Shown: in pieces, positions 1 to 15,736 of the stretch
Numbering within the stretch: the first letter of the stretch is position 1
Layout: every line of letters starts with the position of its first letter
From: Atopobiaceae bacterium UBA1367
GTDB taxonomy: Bacteria > Actinomycetota > Coriobacteriia > Coriobacteriales > Atopobiaceae
DNA length: 64,000 bases
Assembly (NCBI GenBank): GCA_002305995.1
Contig: DBRN01000011.1
Coordinates: forward strand, 1 to 64,000
Direction: 5' to 3'
The notes under the pieces: model-generated
Databases searched by the model: none
Seen by the model: only the letters and a program-made list of their open reading frames with translations
Told to the model about the DNA's origin: nothing
Position numbers and translations under genes: made by a program

Positions 1-3000
1 TCCAGGATTCCCACCGCAGCCCCGATTGCCGACACCAACCCCTATGCCCGCCTCAAGATCGTCTTCCACAAGGCCGATGACAGCGAGTCCACCGTCATCT
101 ACGCCAATCAGGCTGACTTCACCAACGGCAACGTCGACAACATCGTGTATGACCCTGGCGTGGGAACCTTGGGAGCCAACGAGACCTTCCGGGGCTGGAC
201 CACCGATCCAGACTATGACCAGACCGTCGTCCCCATGGACATCGGGGGCGTCCGCACGCTCGTCAAGAACAAGCTTCAAGCCGGCGTGTCGCAGGATGGC
301 GAAACGCTCGACGTCTACCCCGTGGTGTTCAAGGTGCTCCATGTCTCGTATCTCGACGAGAACGAGTCGTCCCTCGGATCCGAGACGCTCCTGTTGCTGA
401 GGAGCGAAAGCTCGACATCCTACACCGTCAACATGGCCTATACCCCGCCCACCGCATACCAGGACTTCGAGGGCTGGAACGTGGATTCCGGTGGTACCAA
501 CATTGACGGCCACACGGCAGGCACCGTCTATGAGAACGGGACGGAAATCGCGCTGAGCGGAGACGTCGTGTTCTCCGTGAACGCTCCCGAAGGGCACTGG
601 CTGGTCTTCGACGAGAACGGCAAGGGCGCTACCTACAACGCGCCGCAGTTCGTCAAGTCCGGCCAGACGACGACCCCGCCGTCCCTGGAGATGAATCGCG
701 TGGGCTACGACTTCGGCGGCTGGTATACCGACGAGGCATGCACTCCGGGAAATGAGTTCGCCTTCGACGGCGAGCTGGAGGACAACACGACCGTCTACGC
801 CAAGTGGACGAAAGCCACCAGCGCGTCCTACGCCGTTCTCATTTGGAAGCAGAACGTCGATGGCGCTGGGTACGACTTTGCCGAGTCCATTACGCTGAAC
901 GGAACGGTAGACTCTACCGTCAACACGGTCGTCAGCCACGGTTCGGGGGATGGCGCCTACGCAAGCGTCGACGGCGTGAACAAGCAGTACACGGGCTTCC
1001 ACCTGAAGGAGTTCGACCAGAACGTCACGATCGCGGCCGAGGGCACGACGGTCGTGAACGTGTACTACGACCGGAGCACCGTCACGCTGACGTTTCATGT
1101 GTATGACTATGGGTACACGCCTACCACAGGCACTTCTGGTACGCAGTATGGGCTGGTAAACGGGGAATACGTCCAGCTGACTCGTCATGGTAATTGGTGG
1201 TCTGGCTATTACTGGACATATGGTAATAACATACCGTACAACGGCACGCGATATGTCTACTCGCAGTCCTGGCAGGTGCGCGAGACCATGACCGGCCTGT
1301 ATGGATCGAGGCTGGCGTCAAACGGCTACACCTGGCCGACCGACTACTGGTGGTACGAGAATGGATCGGCCAATGGCAACGTGAGTGGCACCAGAACCAC
1401 CTTTATGGACGCGTTTCTACCGCCGACTGGCCTCACGGAAAATTTCTATGGTCGCGCGGGTCAGGGAACAGTTCCTGTCCGCTTCTACACGCAGAACGCC
1501 GACGGGTCCGGCTATACCTTGACAAACACCATGACCTCTTCCAGCAATGCCACCTTCCACATCTCTGACAAGTACAACGGATTCGAGGCCGTTTCCTATA
1601 GCACGAATAACGGTTCGAGCTGGACGACCGTGGGAGACAAGGACCCGAGTACCGGATACTATGCTTCGGTATCCAACTACACCAACCTGAGCATCCGTTT
1701 CGACCGCTTGCAGTACAACGTGCTGTATCAGGATGGCGTCTACGTGGATAGCGACGGCAATCCGGTGGAAGGCTATTCCAGCCGCGGGCAGCTGCACGTG
1801 GTCAACGGCGTCACCTACGGTTCTAACATGTCCTCCTACAACGCGGGCGGCACCAACTACTACGAGCCGACCTACGACGGCTTCGTCTTCAGCGGCTGGT
1901 ACGCCGATGAGAACTGCACGCATCCCTATACTTTCACCACCATGACGGAGGGCATCACCGTCTACGCCAAGTGGACCCAGATCCAGTATCGCGTCTTTCT
2001 GCATCCCAACGCGGGAACGGACACCACGCTCGATTGGGGATCCAGCACCCAGTCGATGAACTTCCGCGTCACGCACGGAGGGAAGGTGAGCACGCCGACC
2101 GGCCTGCGCTCGGAGTACGAGTTCGTCGGCTGGTATCTGGACGAGGATTTCACGCAGGTGTTCAACGCCGATGCGTTCGTCCTGAACGAGACGACCGTCA
2201 CCACGCCCTACGACAAGACCGTCGACATGACCGACCCCATGGACAAGTGGGGCAATGGTGCGACTACCAACGCCGATGTCGACCGCTTCTGGATCACGAA
2301 GAAGCTTGACCTCTATGCTAAATGGCGTGCCACCCTGGTTGGCGCCGACGGCATCGGTATCACGTACGACGCAAACGGCGGCAGTAACGCTCCTCATGAC
2401 ACCCTGCTATACCTGGATTCGGCAGATGCCGTCGCTCAAGCCGCATCCACGCCCGCGAACGCGGATACCCACCAGTTCATGTATTGGGTGGTGCAGACCT
2501 GGGACGAATCCGAGGGCAAGTACGTGGACACCGACGAGGTGGTCTTCCCAGGCGATACCTTCACGGTGTTGAAGGACAATGCGAAAGTCGTCGAAAAACC
2601 GGGAAGCACGCCGGAGAACCCCAACTACACCTATACCGTGCAGCTCCGGGCGGAATACGGGAAAAAGGGAAGCCCGTCCACCACGAAGGTGATCTTCGAC
2701 GCCAACGGCGGTACGTTTAACGGCGGCGAAACTACAGTCGAGGGTATCCTGAAAGTCAACGAGAAGATTCCCGTTCCCGCCGAACCCACGCGCACCGGCT
2801 ACACCTTCGAGGGTTGGGGGACCACTGCCGATGCAAGTGCGGCTGCGTTCCCGTCCGATCCCAAGATGTCTGCCTCAACGGGCTATGCCGCAGACGACCT
2901 CGACGGTTTGGCATGGGACGAGAGCCAGCAGGCGAACATCCTCTACGCGATGTGGAAACCGGCTGTAGTCAGCGTGGACATCTATAAATTCATAGAGGGC

Positions 3001-3432
3001 GAGCAGGCGAACCTCAACGAGTCCTTTGCGTTCACCGTGACAAGGGGCGGTACGACGGTCCAGACGGGCAGCCTCTCCAACAACGGGAAGCTTACCGTCG
3101 CGGACCTGAATTATGGTGACGAGATAACCATCACCGAGACACCCAAGGTCGGGTACTCGTCCAAGCACTTCGAATCGAATGCCTCCTACGATACCGTCGA
3201 GGCGGCAAAGGCGGCTGCGGCAGCGGGTACCTCGACATCCGGCTCAAGCGTGACCATGACCCTGGGCGAGAAGAACTCGGTCGTCTTCACCAACACCAAG
3301 GACAACATCGTCATCACGGGCATCAAGCAGGCTGTGAGGTCTCCCATCACTCACATCCTTCTGATGGCGCTCATCACGGCAGCCGGCTCCGTCTCGCTGA
3401 CCCGCATGCGTCGCGAGCGCAGGACCGAGTGA
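1..3432 (+). CDS. Large repeat-containing pilus-associated surface adhesin (5' partial)
   Basis: The frame is open from base 1, so the start lies upstream; 1143 residues are visible. The protein is built from InlB-type (Listeria-Bacteroides) beta repeats, recognisable by GYDFGGWYTDE..VYAKW near residues 203-270, GFVFSGWYADE..VYAKW ending near 660, EFVGWYLDEDF near 710 and GYTFEGWG..LYAMWK near 925-986. A C-terminal domain (about 990-1100) has the Lys (DIYKF), Glu (ITETP) and Asn (VFTNTKD) pattern of isopeptide-bonded B domains. It ends with IVITG (1103-1107), a hydrophobic helix and an Arg-rich tail, a divergent sortase signal. It sits where the ancillary tip adhesin Cpa sits in streptococcal FCT loci, so a tip adhesin role is inferred. 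The stop overlaps the next start by one base. Confidence 0.85.
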   Translation, partial: SRIPTAAPIADTNPYARLKIVFHKADDSESTVIYANQADFTNGNVDNIVYDPGVGTLGANETFRGWTTDPDYDQTVVPMDIGGVRTLVKNKLQAGVSQDGETLDVYPVVFKVLHVSYLDENESSLGSETLLLLRSESSTSYTVNMAYTPPTAYQDFEGWNVDSGGTNIDGHTAGTVYENGTEIALSGDVVFSVNAPEGHWLVFDENGKGATYNAPQFVKSGQTTTPPSLEMNRVGYDFGGWYTDEACTPGNEFAFDGELEDNTTVYAKWTKATSASYAVLIWKQNVDGAGYDFAESITLNGTVDSTVNTVVSHGSGDGAYASVDGVNKQYTGFHLKEFDQNVTIAAEGTTVVNVYYDRSTVTLTFHVYDYGYTPTTGTSGTQYGLVNGEYVQLTRHGNWWSGYYWTYGNNIPYNGTRYVYSQSWQVRETMTGLYGSRLASNGYTWPTDYWWYENGSANGNVSGTRTTFMDAFLPPTGLTENFYGRAGQGTVPVRFYTQNADGSGYTLTNTMTSSSNATFHISDKYNGFEAVSYSTNNGSSWTTVGDKDPSTGYYASVSNYTNLSIRFDRLQYNVLYQDGVYVDSDGNPVEGYSSRGQLHVVNGVTYGSNMSSYNAGGTNYYEPTYDGFVFSGWYADENCTHPYTFTTMTEGITVYAKWTQIQYRVFLHPNAGTDTTLDWGSSTQSMNFRVTHGGKVSTPTGLRSEYEFVGWYLDEDFTQVFNADAFVLNETTVTTPYDKTVDMTDPMDKWGNGATTNADVDRFWITKKLDLYAKWRATLVGADGIGITYDANGGSNAPHDTLLYLDSADAVAQAASTPANADTHQFMYWVVQTWDESEGKYVDTDEVVFPGDTFTVLKDNAKVVEKPGSTPENPNYTYTVQLRAEYGKKGSPSTTKVIFDANGGTFNGGETTVEGILKVNEKIPVPAEPTRTGYTFEGWGTTADASAAAFPSDPKMSASTGYAADDLDGLAWDESQQANILYAMWKPAVVSVDIYKFIEGEQANLNESFAFTVTRGGTTVQTGSLSNNGKLTVADLNYGDEITITETPKVGYSSKHFESNASYDTVEAAKAAAAAGTSTSGSSVTMTLGEKNSVVFTNTKDNIVITGIKQAVRSPITHILLMALITAAGSVSLTRMRRERRTE

Positions 3433-3995
3433 TGCCGACGCACTTGGCCGAGGCCCTGGCTCCCGACCCCGCGGAGCCGGAGGCGCAGGCTGGCGGTGAG
3501 CCGTCCCTTCTCGCCGAGCTCGCGCTCCTGGCGCTGAAGATCGCGTTCGTCGCGGGGTTTGCGGCCATGGTCCTCGTGTTCATGTTCGGCCTCACGATCG
3601 TGCCGGACGAGAGCATGAGTCCCATGGTGCGCGAGGGGGATCTGATCGTGTACTACCGTCTGCAGAAGCAGTACTCCGCAGGCGATCTGATAATCGTCAA
3701 CGACGGTGAGCGAAAGGAGGTGCGGCGGGTCATCGCCGTGGCAGGCGACGAGGTGGACTTCTCCGAGAGCGGGTTGATGGTCAACGGATACCCACAGAGC
3801 GAGGAGCGCATCTATGTCGAGACCCTGCCGTTCTCGGAGGGCATCACGTATCCCGTGAAGCTCGGCGAGGGCAAGGTGTTCGTTCTGGGTGACAACCGCC
3901 CACAGTCGCGGGACAGCCGGCTGTACGGCCTCGTGGACGTGGAGTCGGGAACCGAGGGCGAGGTCATGACGATGATTCGCAGAAGGAACTTCTAG
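3432..3995 (+). CDS. SipA-like signal peptidase I family protein of the pilus locus
   Basis: 187 residues with an N-terminal membrane helix (about 33-52) and type I signal peptidase boxes: ESMSPMVREGD with Ser61 at the nucleophile position, VRRVIAVAGDEV, and GDNRPQSRDSR near the C terminus. The residue that should be the catalytic Lys (VKRVIGLPGD in SipS) is Arg98 here. Streptococcus pyogenes SipA, encoded at the same place in the FCT pilus locus, also lacks canonical catalytic residues yet is needed for pilus assembly. An assembly or chaperone role is therefore as likely as proteolysis. The ATG at 3432 overlaps the preceding TGA; a GTG at 3429 is an alternative start. Confidence 0.85.
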   Translation: MPTHLAEALAPDPAEPEAQAGGEPSLLAELALLALKIAFVAGFAAMVLVFMFGLTIVPDESMSPMVREGDLIVYYRLQKQYSAGDLIIVNDGERKEVRRVIAVAGDEVDFSESGLMVNGYPQSEERIYVETLPFSEGITYPVKLGEGKVFVLGDNRPQSRDSRLYGLVDVESGTEGEVMTMIRRRNF

Positions 3996-4039
3996 CGTGA
4001 ACCGTGGTTATAGCAAGCTGTTTGTAGGCGCGGGCGAAA

Positions 4040-4057
4040 GCCTGCACGAGTGCAGGC
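4040..4057 (+). promoter_or_regulatory. Stem-loop upstream of the major pilin gene
   Basis: A 7-bp perfect stem (GCCTGCA, loop CGAG, TGCAGGC) lies in the 91-base gap between the signal peptidase and pilin genes, 30 bases before the pilin start. It could be an mRNA processing or stability element that raises pilin expression relative to its neighbours. The function is inferred from position only. Confidence 0.35.
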
Positions 4058-4086
4058 AGGAGTCTGCAAGGAGTAAGGAGAGAAAT

Positions 4087-5181
4087 ATGAGGACAAGGAG
4101 CAAGTTTGCGGCGCTCGCGCTCTCTGTGGCGCTGGCACTGGGCGTCGTGGCGCCGGCGTTTGCAGCGGACGCCCCAATTCCAACCGTGAGCAAGACGCTG
4201 CAGGTGAACAACGGCTCGTCGGTGACGGCGACGTTCAGCTATACGGCGACCGCGAAGGCGCTCACCGTTGGCAGCACCACCGAGACGACCTACACGGATG
4301 GCCCCGCGGTGGCAATCGCCGACATCAGACTGACGGCTACGAACGCTGAAGCCACCGGCACGGGCGCCATCACCTTCGATGGTCAGGCCGACACCTCCGA
4401 GTTCAAGCATGCCGGCACGTATGCGTGGCTGATCAAGGAGACCCCCAATACCTATTCGGGCATCGGCGCGATGCAGTATGATCCCCAGGTGTATACCCTG
4501 ATCGCCACGGTGGTGAACGGCACCTCCGGCCTCGAGTTCAGTTCGTTCATTATCGTGAAGGGCGAAGCGTCGAGCACCACTAACGATCCGGACAACAAAG
4601 CCGGCAGTCTCGCCTTCACCAACAAGTACACCGAGACGACCAGCGAACAGCAAACTCCGACCGACCTCACCATCACCAAGGCGGTCACGGGCGCCCAGGC
4701 CGACAGAACCAAGGAGTTCGAGTTCACGGTCACGTTCGACGCATCTGCCTTGACGGTGCTTCCCGCCGGCAAGACCGCGACGCAGGTTCTGGATGACATC
4801 ACCGTTGACGCCACCGGCGGCGCAACCAACGTTGTTGCTGCAGCTGCCAGCGGTAACACGCGCGTGATCACCTTCAAGGCCGCAGACACCAAGTCCATCA
4901 AGTTCACCAAGGTCCTTGCCGGCATTACCTACACGATCGCGGAGACCGATGTCACCGGCTATACCGAGAGCTACGCGGCCGTTGCCAACGGCATGGGCAG
5001 CACCTCCACGTCCGGCCTGCTCATCGGCGAGAACACCAACACCGGCGAGATGACCAACGCGTACCAGGACATCACCCCCACGGGCCTCATCCTGAACAAC
5101 GCCCCGTTCATCCTGCTGGGTGCCGTGGCCGTTGCTGGTGTCGTATTCTACGGCGCCGCCAAGCGCAAGCTCGTGGCATAG
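4087..5181 (+). CDS. FctA-type major pilin (Spy0128-like, isopeptide domains)
   Basis: 364 residues. The ATG at 4087 has AAGGAG at 4075-4080 and begins a clean signal peptide ending AFA-AD near residue 28. Two pilin domains follow: the first with HAGTYAWLIKETP and a late FTNKY, the second starting LTITKAVTGA, with ITYTIAETD and TNAYQ at its end. Spy0128-like pilins form Lys-Asn isopeptide bonds in such domains. The sorting signal is ITPTG (329-333), then a hydrophobic stretch and AKRKLVA. The motif resembles the non-LPXTG signals (EVPTG) used by FctA with its class B pilus sortase. A class B sortase gene follows after four bases, so this is inferred to be the shaft subunit. Confidence 0.85.
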   Translation: MRTRSKFAALALSVALALGVVAPAFAADAPIPTVSKTLQVNNGSSVTATFSYTATAKALTVGSTTETTYTDGPAVAIADIRLTATNAEATGTGAITFDGQADTSEFKHAGTYAWLIKETPNTYSGIGAMQYDPQVYTLIATVVNGTSGLEFSSFIIVKGEASSTTNDPDNKAGSLAFTNKYTETTSEQQTPTDLTITKAVTGAQADRTKEFEFTVTFDASALTVLPAGKTATQVLDDITVDATGGATNVVAAAASGNTRVITFKAADTKSIKFTKVLAGITYTIAETDVTGYTESYAAVANGMGSTSTSGLLIGENTNTGEMTNAYQDITPTGLILNNAPFILLGAVAVAGVVFYGAAKRKLVA

Positions 5182-5185
5182 CACC

Positions 5186-6097
5186 ATGCCGCATGCACTG
5201 TCCCGTCGGCTGGCCAGGGGAGCCATCCGGCTCGCAAACTGGCTGGTCGACGGGACCGTGCTCTCCGCGGTGGTGATGATCATCGCGTTCACCACCTTCG
5301 TGGTGCTCGACAACGGGCGCGTCTCGAGCGGCGCCAGCGTCGAGACGTTCGACTCCTACCGCCCCGATGCCGAGGGCGCCTCCTTCGAGGAGCTCCAGGG
5401 CATCAACCCAGACGTCATCGGATGGCTCACGATCTATGGAACGGGCGTGGACTATCCGCTGGTGCAGGGCAGGGACAACGACGCGTACGTCAACACCAAC
5501 CCCGTGGGCGAGTTCGCGCTTTCCGGGTCGCTCTTCCTGGACTGGCGCAACGCGCCCGACTTCTCCGACCGGTCCACGATCGTCTTCGGCCATCACATGG
5601 AGGACTCCCTCATGTTTGGTGACCTGGACCAGTACGGTAACCAGGGGTACCTCTCGCAGCATCGCTACGGGAACCTGTACTACGGTGGGCGCGACCACGG
5701 CGTGGAGATCTTTGGATACCTGCTCGTGGACGCCCGCGACGAGGTGGTCTATGCCACCTCGGTGGGAGAGGACCCCTCGTCTGAGGACTTCCTCGCCTAC
5801 CTGGAGGCCCATGCCTCCGTCTGGGAGTCGGGCGTCACGCCCGACGACCGCGTGCTCGTGCTGTCCACGTGCGGCTCGGGCACCAACGACCGTCACGTGG
5901 TGGTCGCATGCATCCGCGACCAGACCTTCGAGGACACGTTCCCCGAGAAGGAGGTCAGCCGCACCTTGGCGGGCACCGCCGAGGGTGTGCGACTGGGGAT
6001 GCAGATCGGCGGGGCGCTCGTCGTGTTCCTGTTGATCGCCTGGGTGGTTGGCGCGCCGTCTGACGGCCGTGGCAAGCGTCGCGGGCGGGAGCGCTGA
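5186..6097 (+). CDS. Class B sortase, pilus-polymerising type
   Basis: 303 residues. The ATG at 5186 follows the pilin stop by four bases. There is an N-terminal membrane helix (about 20-40), then a sortase B-type core with GYPLVQGRDND-like early residues (VDYPLVQGRDND), IVFGHHMED (catalytic His136 or His137), LSTC (Cys229) and Arg236 in NDRHVVV, followed by a C-terminal membrane helix (VFLLIAWVVG). Class B sortases such as Spy0129 polymerise FctA in streptococcal FCT islands; the neighbouring genes make the same role likely. It is not a housekeeping sortase A, which would be encoded elsewhere. Confidence 0.88.
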   Translation: MPHALSRRLARGAIRLANWLVDGTVLSAVVMIIAFTTFVVLDNGRVSSGASVETFDSYRPDAEGASFEELQGINPDVIGWLTIYGTGVDYPLVQGRDNDAYVNTNPVGEFALSGSLFLDWRNAPDFSDRSTIVFGHHMEDSLMFGDLDQYGNQGYLSQHRYGNLYYGGRDHGVEIFGYLLVDARDEVVYATSVGEDPSSEDFLAYLEAHASVWESGVTPDDRVLVLSTCGSGTNDRHVVVACIRDQTFEDTFPEKEVSRTLAGTAEGVRLGMQIGGALVVFLLIAWVVGAPSDGRGKRRGRER

Positions 6098-6148
6098 GCA
6101 ACCGCCGACAAAGGGTCGGCGCAACGGAAGCAAGGAAGTGTGAGATCT

Positions 6149-7258
6149 ATGACCAACACCGCGAGAGACGTCATGAGGGGCCTTGCCACGATGGCGGCAC
6201 TCATGGTCGCGTGCGTGCTCGCCTTGGCGCTTGCCGCGCCCTCCCGTGCGCTGGCTGACGACGACGTGCTGGTGGTGAGGCAGGCCTTCACCACGCAGGG
6301 CGTCGTCCCGCCAGAGGTGAGCGGCACCTTTGACTACGAGCTTACGAGGCTGTCGGACGAGGCGCCGCTGCCGGCCTCTGCGACGGGGGGCGTGTATCAC
6401 TTCTCCCTGACGGGCGACGATGTCAGCCTCAGCCTCCCCCTTGTCGTCGACGGCACCACAGGCGACAAGCTCTCGTTCGCGCACGCGGGCGTGTACGAGT
6501 ACCGCATCACGTGCGCCACCACGCCAAGTGACGACCACATGACGGTCGACACGACCCCCTACGTCATCCGCGTCAGCATCGAGAACGACGACAGTGCCGC
6601 CCACGGCCTCAAGGTCGGCTTCATCGAGATCTTTACCCCGGAGGGGACCCTCGTCAAGAAGGCTGCCGACGTGCTGTACAAGCACTCGTACAAGGGCTCT
6701 GCGGCGACGATCGCCTTCGTCGACCCACCCGTGCGCAAGCGCATCCTCGGCGGCGTGCCGGCCTCCGATGCCGTGTTCCGCTTCGCGCTTACGGCGGACG
6801 ACCCGTCGTTCCCCATGCCGGCAGGCTCCAGCGGGGGCGCCAAGACCGTGCAGATCACCGGCGAGGGCGAGGTCGAGCTGGGCACGATGACCTTCACCAA
6901 CCCCGGCACGTATGCGTACACGCTGAGGGAGCTCGACGACGGCGTCAAGGGCTACACCTATGACACCACCGAGTGGAGGATCGAGATCGTCGTGACCAGC
7001 GAGGGCTCCCGCCTCGTGCTGGCGAGCCACGTGTATAAGGACGGCACCGAGGTCACGGCGGACGCGTGCACGTTCGAGAACGCGTACGAGGGCAAGCAGG
7101 CACCGCTGCCGCAGCGCATCGCACGCCGCCTGCTGCCCAAGACCGGTGACTCCCTGTGGGGCCTGTTGCAGGTCTGCGGCGCGCTCGTGGTGGCCGGCGG
7201 CATCGGGCTTGGCATGGGCATCGCCCGCAAGGTGAGGGAGCGCAAGGCCCGCGTGTAG
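6149..7258 (+). CDS. LPKTG-anchored basal/minor pilin
   Basis: 369 residues. I choose the ATG at 6149 because AAGGAAG lies 11 bases upstream; an in-frame GTG at 6140 has no room for a binding site. The signal peptide ends SRALA-DD. Two Spy0128-like repeats follow, each with a HAGVYEYRIT or NPGTYAYTLRE strand and a late Asn (FENAYEG). A canonical LPKTG (329-333) precedes a hydrophobic helix and a KVRERKARV tail. Canonical LPXTG on the last subunit suggests housekeeping sortase attaches the finished pilus to the wall, as FctB does in streptococci. Confidence 0.85.
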   Translation: MTNTARDVMRGLATMAALMVACVLALALAAPSRALADDDVLVVRQAFTTQGVVPPEVSGTFDYELTRLSDEAPLPASATGGVYHFSLTGDDVSLSLPLVVDGTTGDKLSFAHAGVYEYRITCATTPSDDHMTVDTTPYVIRVSIENDDSAAHGLKVGFIEIFTPEGTLVKKAADVLYKHSYKGSAATIAFVDPPVRKRILGGVPASDAVFRFALTADDPSFPMPAGSSGGAKTVQITGEGEVELGTMTFTNPGTYAYTLRELDDGVKGYTYDTTEWRIEIVVTSEGSRLVLASHVYKDGTEVTADACTFENAYEGKQAPLPQRIARRLLPKTGDSLWGLLQVCGALVVAGGIGLGMGIARKVRERKARV

Positions 7259-7285
7259 TGCGCCCACATCTCATCGTGTGCTTCG

Positions 7286-7307
7286 GGTGTCCCTCGCGAG
7301 GGACACC
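7286..7307 (+). terminator. Perfect 22-bp palindrome after the pilus operon
   Basis: A fully self-complementary 22-base sequence, centred on TCGCGA, lies 28 bases after the last pilin stop. The transcript would fold into a strong hairpin, but no T-run follows, so it is either a weak intrinsic terminator or a 3'-end stabiliser. Confidence 0.5.
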
Positions 7308-7438
7308 TGTTCTGTGCGTCGGAGAGCGGCGAGACGGGTGGCCGTCACAGTAGCTTCACATCCTACTTTGCGTTTTCGCAGGTAGAATGAATATCGCCGC
7401 TTATAGTCGAAAAGAAGAGCGATGTCAAGACTTTTTCG

Positions 7439-7467
7439 TTGACCACTACTGGTTCCTCCGTTATCTT
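7439..7467 (+). promoter_or_regulatory. rpoB promoter
   Basis: TTGACC (7439-7444), a 17-base spacer and TATCTT (7462-7467) match a housekeeping sigma-70-type promoter. Transcription would start near 7474 and give a leader of about 47 bases before the rpoB start. Confidence 0.7.
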
Positions 7468-7520
7468 ATTAGGTTGCGACAACTGCCGCTCTTTTGTCTT
7501 ACCTAAGGAGGAAACGCCCG

Positions 7521-11030
<3,510 letters not shown>

Positions 11031-11035
11031 CGAAC

Positions 11036-15466
<4,431 letters not shown>

Positions 15467-15496
15467 GCTCGGCGGATCGACGAGCAGAGGCCTTGC

Positions 15497-15528
15497 GGAG
15501 GCCCCCGGTCGCGTGACCGGGGGCCTCC
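15497..15528 (+). terminator. rpoBC hairpin terminator
   Basis: A perfect 14-bp GC-rich stem (15497-15510 with 15515-15528) closes on the tetraloop GCGT, 30 bases after the rpoC stop. There is no T-run, as is common for high-GC actinobacterial terminators. Confidence 0.7.
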
Positions 15529-15604
15529 ATGCGTGCGGGTGGGGCAGAACCTACCCTCAGGCGTGTGACCGCTTACCGATGCTGGGAACAAGTGAGGATT
15601 CAAG

Positions 15605-15655
15605 ATGTTGATATTGCGTTACTGCTGGCTGGGGGCGCTCATCGCCTTCCTGTAG
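15605..15655 (+). CDS. Possible 16-residue leader peptide upstream of the kinase operon
   Basis: ATG at 15605 to TAG at 15655 encodes MLILRYCWLGALIAFL, preceded by a GAGG at 15595-15598. It lies between the rpoC terminator and a second stem-loop before the kinase gene, an arrangement compatible with a leader or attenuator peptide. The peptide is strongly hydrophobic. It could equally be a chance frame. Confidence 0.25.
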   Translation: MLILRYCWLGALIAFL

Positions 15656-15682
15656 TTCAGAATGGATCTGAATGAGTATCCT

Positions 15683-15707
15683 CAGGCACCCGTCCGGCGG
15701 GTGCCTG
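15683..15707 (+). terminator. Stem-loop directly before the kinase gene
   Basis: A 10-bp perfect stem (CAGGCACCCG, loop TCCGG, CGGGTGCCTG) ends 30 bases before the kinase start and overlaps no functional part of it. It may be a terminator for upstream read-through or an attenuator for the secretion operon. Confidence 0.45.
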
Positions 15708-15736
15708 CTTGTGAGCGGATCCTTGGGAGGTGCCCC

